Of a stretch of DNA of 64,000 bases, positions 20,832 through 30,811 are shown one piece after another. Under the pieces are notes generated by a model. That model had not been told where the DNA came from and searched no databases. It saw only the letters and a program-made list of their open reading frames with translations. Made by a program: the position numbers and the translations under genes. Numbering within the stretch: position 1 is the stretch's first letter; every line of letters starts with the position of its first letter. The stretch is from Plantago ovata (taxonomy: Eukaryota > Streptophyta > Magnoliopsida > Lamiales > Plantaginaceae), in assembly GCA_028274465.1 (NCBI GenBank), contig CM051455.1:87626871-87690870 (forward strand), written 5' to 3'.

Positions 20832-22154
20832 ATGGCATCAAGAAGAACCAAGAGATCAAGGGGAGAAGGGACCTCGAGTGCCCAACAAACGGCCACACCC
20901 GGTGAGTATCGCCAATCGGGGAGGGCAAGGCAATTCGAGGCAAGTTTCCATGCCCACAAGCACACGTACATTTCTAAGAGGAGCATTCGCTTCACGGCTG
21001 GTGAGACCGAGTTGGATGGTGCCAGAGAGCTCAACAAGCTCATTACTGAGCGAGGCTGGAAGTACTATGGCGAGGTCATGCCAAATTGGGACCAAGCAGT
21101 AGTGGAGGATTTCTACATTGCCTTCACGGACTACAATGAACGGACCGGTGAGGTTCCCGTCCGCGGTGTTTGGGTCGAGTTTACTCCTTTGAGCATCACG
21201 AGCTTCATTATGCGATTGGATAGGCCACTGGCGCGGGATCCAAACCGCCAGCCTGCATCCAACGAGAGATTTGATCCCGCGGAGCTCTATGTCTACGACC
21301 GGGAGTCTGATCATTACCCCATGGAGGTACTGAATGGCATTACCGTGGAAGATTTTGAATTGCCTGATGAACCACCCCGGATTTTGCGCCACAACGATCT
21401 CACATTCGAGGCAAGGATGATGTTGAAGTTTGTTCAAGCCAATCTGATTCCAAGCACACATGATTCCGAGGTTCAGTCCTATTACGGAGTCCTAGTCTAT
21501 GCTCTCTTGCATAATTTGCCTCTCACCCCTGGCATCGTCATCTTTGAGGAATTCAAGCGCCGCCGTAATGCAAACCGGTAGCTTGCCTTTGGTAAATTGA
21601 TCACGGGCATGTGCAAGGAGGCCGGAGTTCCCGACCTTGTACTGGACAAGAAGCCGAAGAAATCCATCAACATTGATACGTACAATGAGATGTACGGGAC
21701 TTGGTGCGCTCAGCAAGGAGAACCCATACAACCAAGGGTTACGCGCCATGTGACACCTCCTCCACCTCCGCCTACGGTCGGACAAGGAAGCTTCGACTTC
21801 TCGGGGTTCAACCAGATCTTGGTCGATCAGTATGGTAGCTTCCAAACCACCATGTTGGAGACTCAGTCGACCCAGCTTACCGAGCAATTCCGGGGATTTG
21901 AGGAGCGCGAAGTCAAGAGGTGGGAGGACTTCCGTGTGATGGAGGAGCAGCGTTGGGATGATTACCAGGGGCGTGTAGATCAGCGTTGGGAAGCCGCTCG
22001 AGCAGAGGACACTAGGCGTTAGAGAGCCCACCAAGAGGAGATGATGAACCGCCATGATGCCCTAGCTCGCCGAATTTCGGGGTATCCTTTCTATGATCAG
22101 ACCGGTGGTAGTGGGAATGCCTTTACTAACACACCCTACGACCCCTACTCCTAG
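20832..22154 (+). pseudogene. G2 ORF2, putative plant transposon protein domain
   Basis: One frame from ATG 20832 to about 22154, interrupted by TAG at 21579-21581 and 22020-22022. Residues about 60-250 resemble the putative plant transposon protein domain (Pfam PF20167, from memory), with VRGVWVEFTPLSITSFI and a LLHNLPLTPGIVIFEEF segment. The C-terminal third is Pro-rich, then a charged coiled coil (EEREVKRWEDFRVMEEQRW). The stop contexts CGG-TAG-CTT and CGT-TAG-AGA would fit CAG-to-TAG change by deamination in CHG methylation context. The ORF is flanked on both sides by the palindrome clusters. Its role in the element life cycle is unknown. G1 and G3 lack it. Confidence 0.7.
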
Positions 22155-22412
22155 AGACACCAGCCGACAGGGGCCACATTTATCGGTAGTATTTGTATAT
22201 TATCGTTATTTTGGCTTGTTTACTATTGTTGGTTGAAACTCTTTCCATTTCGATTTGGTTGTATGATGTTGTGACTTATGACTCTTGTACTCTTTATTTG
22301 CTTTTGTAGTTGTGGCCTGTGTGCCTTTTGTCGTGATTAGTTTAGTCTAGTTTTTGTCTTGGTGCCTTAGGTGATTAAGATAGGAAAAAACATCGAAAAT
22401 CTGGAAACAGAG

Positions 22413-22563
22413 CCAAGTGAAGCGCTTGGAAGGGCCAAGCGGTCCGCTTGAAATTCCAGAATGTTTTGCAACTTCCTGGAAATTCAAGCGGAGCGCCTGG
22501 AGCCTCCCAAGCACTCCGCTTGCCAAGCGAACCACTTGGCTACCGCCAAGCGGTCCGCCTGGA
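22413..22563. repeat. G2 second palindrome cluster after ORF2
   Basis: Boxes of the CCAAGCG-N3-CGCTTGG type. A hairpin at about 22435-22500 has arms of about 25 bp (CCAAGCGGTCCGCTTGAAAT and its near complement). Boxes at 22507-22563 are less perfect. Confidence 0.8.
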
Positions 22564-22740
22564 CGCTGTAACCAGATTTTCCTCGTTTTTTTTTCCATTC
22601 TTCTCACCTTTGCGCACCCGTTTTCACATGTTTCTTAAGTCCTTTCAGGTACTACTCATATATAGGAGATTGGACACGAACCTTTATCTCAGGGAAGTGT
22701 ACTTTCAATCCAATGTTTCCTTTTCATTCAACTTTTCTTT

Positions 22741-22778
22741 GCTCGAGGACGAGCAAAAGTTTAGGTTTTGGGAGGGGG
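22741..22778 (+). other. G2 internal hairpin plus polypurine module
   Basis: Hairpin GCTCGAGGACGAGC (22741-22754), then a purine-rich run ending GGTTTTGGGAGGGGG. It closely resembles the terminal module (26796-26830) but lies about 4 kb upstream of the 3' LTR, or 1.5 kb without the nested copia. Confidence 0.7.
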
Positions 22779-23324
22779 TATCGGATTTTCAGTACTATAT
22801 GCTTGTGTGGTTCGTACATGCCTGATTTTACTTAAGTTCATGTGATTTGTCGTGTTTTTTCAAATTTTTGCATGCATATCATCCTTAGATTAGTTGTTGC
22901 ACGTTGTTGTGTGTGGAGTTTATTGCCAAGTCTTTTGAACTTTTGTATTGAGTAGACTAAGTGTTTATGACCATTGATCATATGTTGCATCACTTTGTGT
23001 TAGGAAACTTGTAATTTTGATGAGCAATTAACCATGCTAAATTAAGGAAAGTCCAGTAACTAGTACTCTTAAGGTCCATAGGAATTTAGAATTTTAAGGA
23101 CATTGTAAAAGAGGAACGTTTGCTGATGACTTAGTTAGGTGCTAGATAAGTTATTTCTTTTGCGTATGATGTATTTTATTTTCTGAAAAGAAAATAACTT
23201 ATTGATGCTTAGCTTATGATGTATCTTATTTTCTTAAAAGAAAATAACCTATTGAAGCATTTGCTGAAGATATACTTTGTTTATTTCGAACAAATTATTG
23301 AAGCAAAATAACCTATTGAAGCAT

Positions 23325-23675
23325 TAGGTAACAAAGAAACCTAAGAAGAAACTTGGATTGATTCCTTATGAGTACTTCTATCTCACTGCTAAGGATCAAG
23401 AAGAAGATCTTCTCTGGCTAAGAAAGATTCATCCGAAAAGCATTTCAGATACACAGCTTCTCCATGCCAACAATTCGGGCATGCATTTGTGGGTAATTAA
23501 TTACATGGAAATGAATGCTGAAAAGCATCATCATACTACCTGCAAAAACGCAAGAATTCTTCAACTACAAGTCCGTAGGCTTCTGGAAAACTACGAAAAG
23601 GATTGTGTTGAATTTACTGCACTTGCTGAGAAGAGTGTAAGAGATATTTTGAGAAAATCCTCTGAAAGAGCTTAA
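23325..23675 (+). pseudogene. C1-family ORF3, C-terminal fragment
   Basis: Open frame with IPYEYFYLT, DQEEDLL, MHLWVI and LLENYEKDCVEF segments, ending with TAA at 23673. It matches the minus-strand fragments at 7192-7626, so it is the C-terminus of the same third ORF, left after the pol deletion. No known domain. It has no promoter of its own and its N-terminus is absent. Confidence 0.75.
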
Positions 23676-23940
23676 GTCCCTGCAATAGTTTTTGTTAAAG
23701 TTTTTGTTTGCTGATTCTGTTTATGTTATCTATGCTATTTCATGTAAACTTCTGAATGATAACTATCAGCAATGAAACTTTTGACTCTTATTGGTTTTTG
23801 ATTATGCAATTTACTTATGCTTACTGTTTAATTATTCAAGTATGCTTGCATTAATCAACTGATTTATTCAACATCAGAAACCTCTAAAAGGGTAACAATT
23901 AATTTAGCCATGGATTGCTAACATCAAAAAGGGGGAAATT

Positions 23941-25584
23941 TGTTAGGGAACTTGTAATTTTGATGAGCAATTAACCATGCTAAATTAAGGAAAGTCCAGT
24001 AACTAGTACTCTTAAGGTCCATAGAAATTTAGAATTTTAAGGACATTGTAAAAGAGGAACGTTTGCTGATGACTTAGTTAGGTGCTAGATAAGTTATTTC
24101 TTTTGCGTATGATGTATTTTATTTTCTGAAAGGAAAATAACTTATTGATGCTTAGCTTATGATGTATCTTATTTTCTGAAAAGAAAATAACCTATTGAAG
24201 CATTTGCTGAAGATATACTTTGTTTATTTCGAACAAATTATTGAAGCAAATAGAAATCGCTCAGAATCTTGAAGACTTTTGAAGATCTGAAGACTTGAAG
24301 AATTTGAAGATCTAAAGACTAGAAGATTGCTGAAGACTGGTATCTACAAAGGCACGTGTTGCTCAGAAAGTGGAAAATACAGCAACAGCATTGCATAAGT
24401 GAAAATCTGAAAGACAGAGTAGGTTGTGCTTGCTGAAACTGAGACTGACCACTTGCTGATGAACATATGTGACCTCTTGCTGAATGTACGTGAATTTGCG
24501 CTCCAATGTTACTGTTTGAATTCTATTCAAATGTGCATTTAATGCAAAGCATGCACGCGAAGGACATGAAGACTAGAAGACAAAAAAAGACGCTGCTGAA
24601 AGTACAAAAGCAAGATAGTGACATGTTAAGGAACAAAAGCCTTAGGATTTGAAATTCAAACGGCTCCTTACTTGCACTATAAATAGAGGTCATCCGGCAA
24701 AGAGTTGAAGTGTGTCAACAACGTGATCAAACTCTCACTTGTGCTTAAAACTCACAAACCTTCAAACACTCTTACTGCCATTGATCCGTTCCAAGACTTA
24801 AAGCTTGAAAAAGCTACTTGTGAAGAAGTAGAACAAACTCGGCTAAGAAATTAGTTAAGTGTTCTTTCTTTTAAACAAGAACAAGTCTTGACACCAGAAA
24901 CAATCAAACTTGTTTACTGCAAAGTATTCCAAGTTGTGTTTCTTAGATTACTTGTTGTAACTGAATAAGTTATAATTAAGTCATCTCACCCCAAAACTCT
25001 CTAACTGAAAATACACCCTTTCAGACGTGATATTCAGGGGGAACTTAATCGAGCATAGTTTTGCAGATTAAAAGTACCAAGTTTGGTGGAGAACAAGGTT
25101 GAGTTCTCTAGTTTAGGTTGGAGACAAAGCAAGTGTGCTTTGGTTTCTGTTGAATCGCTTTAGATAGGAGATTGTAAGGAACCTCAATCATATCTTAGTG
25201 GATTCAGTCCTAGAAAGGACAAAGTGGATTAGTTGAGAGATTACGCCACTTTCAGATACCACTATAAAAGTGTTTGTGTGATTTACTTACTGTATTTAGC
25301 TTTCAATAAATCATATCTGTCTGTACACAGTCACTCACTTCACTTGCTGAAACCTTTACTTACTGAAAGAGCACTTATTGTATCAAAGACTTCCGCTCTC
25401 TGATTTAAAGTATCAGCAAACCAAGCTACTGTAAAGTAATTTACGCTTGCTGAGAAAGTTAAGTATCAGCAAACTCATTACTGAAAAGTAATAAGTACTT
25501 GCTGAGAATGTTTTAAACGACGAAAGTTTGAAAAGACTATTCACCACCCATCTAGTCTTTTCTTGTTGTTTAAAGGGACCAACA
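23941..25584 (+). repeat. C1-family 3' LTR (complete)
   Basis: 1644 bp from TGTTAGGGAACTTG to GGGACCAACA. It is the only complete LTR of this family in the window and is rich in TTGCTGA / TCAGCAA words. It gives the expected LTR length for C1. Confidence 0.88.
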
Positions 25585-25844
25585 CTTTGCAAGTAGTTTG
25601 AGGCTTGTCTCGCTTGGTTTGTCACATTCGCATGTGCACTAGTTAAGCTTAGTAGTCTCGACATCACCTTGAGTGGTGTTTCTTCTGCTGCGGTTCACGA
25701 TGGCCTTATAAAATGATGCATGTTAGAGTCTATGGTTGTAACCCGTGTAATTATGTACGTAAGAGGCGACAAGTTCTTCACCTCGATTAGAGATTGCCAA
25801 ATGCCTAGGAAGGAGGTAGTGTGAGGTGTGCGATTCCTTGTATT

Positions 25845-26056
25845 AAACCTATTCTATCGAATAGGTTTGGGGAGGGGGTTGCTTCGTTGATCTTGTCTTC
25901 CGTCTTTGAGTCGTTGTAAAGTTTCCCTTTTCTTTTTCCTTTTGTTTTGTGTCCCAACCTATTCTTTCGAATAGGTTTGGGGAGGTGTCCTTGTAAAAGA
26001 GTCTTTCCGTTTTCTTTTTCGTCTTTGTGCTCAAACCTATTCTTTCGAATAGGTTT
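25845..26056 (+). repeat. G2 three AACCTATTC hairpins with G-rich tails
   Basis: Copies at 25845-25868, 25956-25977 and 26033-26056. Arms AACCTATTC and GAATAGGTT enclose TATC or TTTC, and each copy is followed by TGGGGAGG. Spacing is about 80-110 bp. Confidence 0.85.
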
Positions 26057-26096
26057 GGGGAGGTGTTTTTGACACTTAGTACTGCTGCTTGCCCCT

Positions 26097-26215
26097 ATAT
26101 AAAAAAAAAAAAGAGAAAAAGAAAGAGAAAAAGAAAAGAAGAAAAAAAAGAAAAAAGAAAAAGAGAAAAAAAAAAAATAAAAAAAAAGAAGAAAGAAAAT
26201 AAAGAATAAGACCCA
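26097..26215 (+). repeat. G2 A-rich polypurine tract
   Basis: About 100 bp of A with regular G, preceded by a CCTATATA phrase and followed by AAGACCCAAAAGC...AAGAAGGGTC. The flanks are shared with G3 and G4. Confidence 0.8.
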
Positions 26216-26329
26216 AAAGCAAAAGAAGGGTCGTTGCAAGCCAAAAGCAGTCTAGTAAAGTGTCAAGTGTCATGTAAATATTTGTTATTGTGAAGTTATC
26301 GAGTTGTAAATTCTATCTTTCGTTTCGTG

Positions 26330-26830
26330 TCGCCTTTGTCCAAGGCCTGTTCTTGACCACCCTCGTCTTGCTATTCAAGAAGTGGTTGAAAGAGGCTCAT
26401 TCTTGAGAGTCTGGGTAGAATAGGGGAGTGTTATCTTTCTAAGCGAACCCTCCTTCGTTTGATGAGAGCCAGTATTGGTTCGCCCTCTCTTGAGGAAAAG
26501 TCCCGCTTGGTGAACAGTAGTAAGCCCTCGGTTTCATAAGCACGGGGCAATTGTAGTATGATAACATGCATCATTGTGTCGTCACTGACCAGGTCCAGGT
26601 AGAAGATGTTACGTGAGACTCCTTTGTTTAACCAAGTGCACTTGAGAATGTGTATATTCGCAATCGAGGCATACTTCAACCTATTTGCATGTCATGCTCA
26701 TTTGGTTTTGTTCATAAGCATTTGGTAGATTCAATAGATTAGTTCACTTTACTTGGCATGAGACTCCTTTTGTGTTGCATTTAGGATAGTTTGTTGCTTG
26801 AGGACAAGCAAAGGTTTGGTTTGGGGAGTT
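26330..26830 (+). other. G2 conserved 3' block and terminal polypurine module
   Basis: 26330-26620 is the non-coding block shared by G1-G5. 26796-26809 is the hairpin GCTTGAGGACAAGC and 26812-26830 the polypurine tract AGGTTTGGTTTGGGGAGTT, which abuts the 3' LTR. Confidence 0.75.
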
Positions 26831-28222
26831 TGATGAACGTATTTTTGACGCGTTCATCTTGTCTTTTTTACCTTCTTTTGCTATCTTCTAGCCTTGTTTT
26901 TTGGTTAGTTTTGTAGAATAGTGTCACGTTTTGTGTTTTCTGCATTTTCAGGCACTTAGGTACGAAACGGCGTTTTTGGAGCTAAAAACGAGCCTTTTTG
27001 ATGGAAAAGATGGCCCCGTTGAAGTTCCCCAATCTCCGTGGCTTGTTCGTAAGTGTTTGACCATCAATAAGCATCGAGAAGGATGAGTCCAAGGCACCGG
27101 AGGGACGTGCGAGGGCAAAAAGATTGAGTTTGAAGACAAAAATCTGCCCAGGAGCCAAGCTAAGCGCCTGGAATAGTGAAGCGCTCCGCTTCATTTTCCA
27201 GGAGCTTCGGCACAGAATCCAAGCAAAGCGCTTGGAGTGCCAAAGCGCTTCGCTTGCCAAGCGCTCCGCTTGGCTTATCCAAGCGGTCCGCTTGGCAGCG
27301 ATTACGTTTTCGGATTTTCCTTCTTAGATCTGATCTTTAGTCATTTTTTGAATATCTTTTGAACTGTAGCTTCGGTTTGGAGAGCTCCTAAGCCCCAAAA
27401 CTCAGATTACATTGTATTTTAGCTTGGGATTCAAGATTTTGATTGGAATTCATCCTTTGTAATCATCTACGGAGAGGTTTTCTTGTCTTTCCACCGATTA
27501 GTGACAGCTTTGGTGGTAACTTGTATCACTCTCTTGTCTTGTAGTTTGATATGATGTATTCTGATTATTATTCATATGAATTGATGTCTATGTTGATGAA
27601 TATGAGTAGCTAAATCTTTTGTGTTGGTGGTAGAATGTAGAATATGCATGCTATGGGTTATGTTTATGCTTACATGAGATTGTGATTCAATGTTGCTGCA
27701 AATTCCTTCATATGATTCTTAGTTGCCTATAAAATATATTCGAATTGAGTATAGTGACAAACTCTTGGTGAATGAAAGCTATAGGATTGTATGTTAGAGA
27801 TTTGCAGCATGCTAGATAAATGGTGTTAGTGACAAGCACCTCTAAAGTATTGATAGTGGTCTTTTATGATGTGTGTCTTGAAAGTTACCTAGACGAGTTG
27901 CTTAGCAGACTTGATCGAAGGTTTTACGCACTGAACTTGTGAGCATATTCGTAACCCATGCATGTGTATTTGATTTCTACCACCAACCATTTTCCAAACT
28001 TGATTACATCAATCTGATTTCTCGTTGCTTTGTTCAAAGAAAACGATTCTATAAACATTTGAACTCGTTGACTGAAATTACTAGCAAAAACCTCAAGCAA
28101 AGCCACGTTAGGTCCCGAGAGAACGACACTCGGGGACAACTTGCCATTGCACTCTAGTTTGTGTAGTGATAAGTGTTCTTAGGCTTTTAAACAAATTTAA
28201 TTGGTGAAAAACGACATCATCA
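26831..28222 (+). repeat. G2 3' LTR
   Basis: 1392 bp. It differs from the 5' LTR by scattered substitutions and a small deletion near 27404. It is followed by CTGAC, the target duplication. Confidence 0.92.
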
Positions 28223-28952
28223 CTGACAGTGGTTAGCTTAGACAATTCTTCTTTAATAAAAGCCAGATTCTCCTCATGTTTGCTCTCATTTTCGAGTTTT
28301 TCTTCAAGAATAGCCTGAGCCTTTTTCAATGCACTTTTAGCAAGCTAGAGTGATTGACTGACATCTTCTTCATAGCTTTTGTGGTGTAGACTGATGTCTT
28401 TCTGAGCTATGGTAAGTGTAGTAGTGCGTCTCAGCACAGTAGTCAGTATTTTGCCAATGTCAAGCGGACTCTCAGCAAGCAAGGCATCATCCTCTTCTTG
28501 GCATGCTTTGTGAACAACCATTAGTGCCTTTATTCTAGGAATAAACTCCTCAACGTTTTGGAACGGCACTAGAGAGGGAGTAAGTGAATGAGCTTTGATT
28601 TCAGTAGCGAACTGATCATCATTTCTCAGCAAACGACTTCTCTCAGGATCTCCTTCATCAGTTAAGCGAGATGGTGGAGGAATTTCAACCTTTGTGGGTT
28701 CAACTTTCTTTGTCTTTTCTTCTTCATTTGCTGAGAAGTTATATAGATCTTCTTCTTCATCAGATTCGTCAAGGCCAGCAACCTTGATTCCCAAATCCTT
28801 AGCTTCAAACACTTCTGGTTGAGTGGTTGCTGAGGGAAACTCTTTGGACTCAACGACTGGAGTTTCACCATTAGTAGGTGGAAGGGAGGAGACTTCCATG
28901 TTGTTCACTCCTGAAGATTGAGAAATATCCAGATTCTTTGTATGTCTATCAT
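28223..28952 (-). pseudogene. C1 ORF3 fragment between the G2 and G3 insertions
   Basis: The minus-strand frame 28908-28345 continues upstream to 28952 in the same frame as the block ending at 46087, so the reading frame is open across the G3 insertion point. Composition is acidic and Pro/Ser-rich, with an ESDEEEDLYNF-like segment. Downstream, 28329-28228 has a Lys/Glu-rich coiled coil (ILEEKLENESKHEENLAF) in a shifted frame. No known domain. Confidence 0.7.
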
Positions 28953-30468
28953 TGATGACAGTGTTTTTTACACTTTCATTCGATTCTCTTTCACCAATTT
29001 AGCTATCCTCTTGTATGCATTTTAGTGCATTTGTTAGAATAGTGTCAAGTTTCCATTTTCTTTGTTATTTTCAGGATTTAGGTGAAAATCGCACTTTTGG
29101 ATATGAATCATGGCGAAAAATTGAAGTTTTGGTGCAGCGAGATTACCCGTAGTGTGTCAAGGAGTACCGGGACGTGTTTCCAGGCCAAAAGACCAAGTTT
29201 CGGAGCTCAAAGTCGTTCCCAAGGCCAAGGAGAACATGGAAGATTCTAGATATCTTGTATGAGGCGGAAACGGTAGTTCATTCGGAGTTCGGATGAAGAT
29301 TTTGGAGCCTTTGATGTGAAATCTAGAAGTTCCATTTGCATAGTCTCAGTATTTTGGTCACCAGTCTATCATACGGTATTGGATTGGGATGAGGTTAAAA
29401 CCTAAGCGTAGCTAACTCGAAGAGCTATCCAACGGTGGGTCTTACGTGGCAATCCGAGTTTGGACGCGCCCGAAATCTCTGTTCGGACTTAGAGGAAAAA
29501 CTGGCGAACTTACTGCCAGCCACAGGAGGACCGCCTGGGACGGGGGGTGCACCGCCTCTCAGATTCCGGAATTTAGCGATATTTTATATATATAAGTCGA
29601 ATTTTCAGATCTTAGATCATAATTTTGCAGACATAAACCCTAGAGCTTGTTCTGAATTTTCTTTCACTTAGAACTACTTTATCTTAGCAATTTGGAGCAC
29701 CATGGTAGAGATTTGGACATCTTTTGATCTCACCTTTCTAGAAACTTGTGAGTTTAGCAATTCACCGGAGATTGACAACGCTCGGTGGTAACTTTGTATC
29801 TCACCCTTTTTCATACTCTATCTTTCAATTCAATTATGTTTTCATCTATGATTGCTATTGTTGATCTTTAGTTTGATATGAGTAGCTAAATTTCTAGTTG
29901 GTGATAGTATGTAAATTCATAGCTAGGGTTCGTATTGTGCATGATTGAGTTTCTGAATCTTTTACTTGTATAATTGTTTTATTCGATTCTTTGATCCGAC
30001 TAAGCTAAATATTTTCGTATAAAAGTGTTAGAAACACTAGGACAATTCAAGGTCATCGATTCAATATTTATAATTATCAAGTACTGCTTGAACTAATCTT
30101 GACAACCTTAGCCAAGTATTAGTATATGTAGAAAGCTTTCGAAATACATGTCTAAAATCTGTCTTTTGGTGTTTGTTAACACGAATTTCTTTTAAAGCAG
30201 TACGTGTTGCAGTTTCATGCATAATTAGAACCCTATGCTTAGAATGAGCATTACTATCACCAGCTCTCGTTATATATTGTTGAGTTAAGCTAAGTTGAAT
30301 TTGTTTTCTGAATTTATAATAGTTATTGTAGTTAAAGCTAGTTAAGTCCCTAGAGATCGACACTCGAGGTCATCTTACCTCTGCACTACATGTTTTGTGT
30401 AGTTGTGAGTTGCCCTTTGACTAAAATAAATTTATTTGATTGTTCGAGTCAGACAATCTCGTTCATCA
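28953..30468 (+). repeat. G3 5' LTR
   Basis: 1516 bp, TGATGACAG...GTTCATCA. A decayed palindromic box (GGACCGCC near 29528) lies upstream of a TTTATATATATA run (about 29583-29595), the likely promoter. It is related in sequence to the G1 LTR. Confidence 0.9.
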
Positions 30469-30471
30469 AAT

Positions 30472-30489
30472 TGGCGCCGTTGCCGGGGA
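30472..30489 (+). other. G3 primer binding site, tRNA-Asp
   Basis: Exact TGGCGCCGTTGCCGGGGA, 3 bp after the LTR end; complementary to the tRNA-Asp 3' end. Confidence 0.92.
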
Positions 30490-30811
30490 CTTTTACTCCT
30501 TTGTACTCTTTAGCTTATTTGTATTTTCAGTATTCAACTCCTAGAATAAGCTCTAGGGTTTACTCTCAGCAACTTCACTTTCTTACCTCATTTCTTTCCC
30601 CCTATCTTTTTCAGCAAATTTATCTAATCTACTCTTGGTTACCTTGCGTGCTTGTGCTCATGGTGTTCTTGGTTACATTGTGTGTACTTGCGCTCTTTGT
30701 ATATATTATTAGATTAGAGGATTTTTCCTTGCAAGTTTTTTGTTATTCTTTTGTGGATTCTGCTCCTTGGTTTCTTGTTTCCTCATGTGCAGAAACTAGT
30801 TCCTTGTAAGG

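Larger units (their letters stand above)
22155..22997 (+). other. G2 downstream non-coding region
   Basis: No gene. It contains the second palindrome cluster (22413-22563), the internal polypurine module (22741-22778), and sequence shared with G3 and G4 (phrase TTTTGAACTTTTGTATTGAG near 22935). 22993-22997 is CTTTG, the target duplication of the nested copia. Confidence 0.6.
22998..25584 (+). mobile_element. Internally deleted copy of C1 nested in G2
   Basis: Target duplication CTTTG (22993-22997 and 25585-25589). It has a truncated 5' LTR (22998 to about 23304), the C-terminal part of ORF3 (23325-23675), polypurine tract AAAAAGGGGGAAATT and a full 3' LTR (23941-25584, 1644 bp, TGTTAGG...CCAACA). 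Pol is deleted. At the deletion junction near 23304 a short extra copy of a nearby ATAACCTATTGAAGCATT phrase looks like templated filler. Confidence 0.9.
15919..28222 (+). mobile_element. G2: GAG-protease-ORF2 LTR retrotransposon
   Basis: LTRs at 15919-17321 and 26831-28222, 5-bp target duplication CTGAC (15914-15918 and 28223-28227), tRNA-Asp primer site 17325-17342 and polypurine tract 26812-26830. The coding region holds GAG, protease and a second ORF; no RT, RNase H or integrase is visible. A deleted copy of C1 (22998-25584) is nested inside. Total length is 12.3 kb, or about 9.7 kb without the nested copia. Confidence 0.92.

Noticed and set aside
20789-21461. Long minus-strand ORFs opposite G2 ORF2 (20856-21461, 21492-22055)
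   Set aside because: Antisense shadows of the plus-strand coding frame, which has the domain similarity and the right place in the element.
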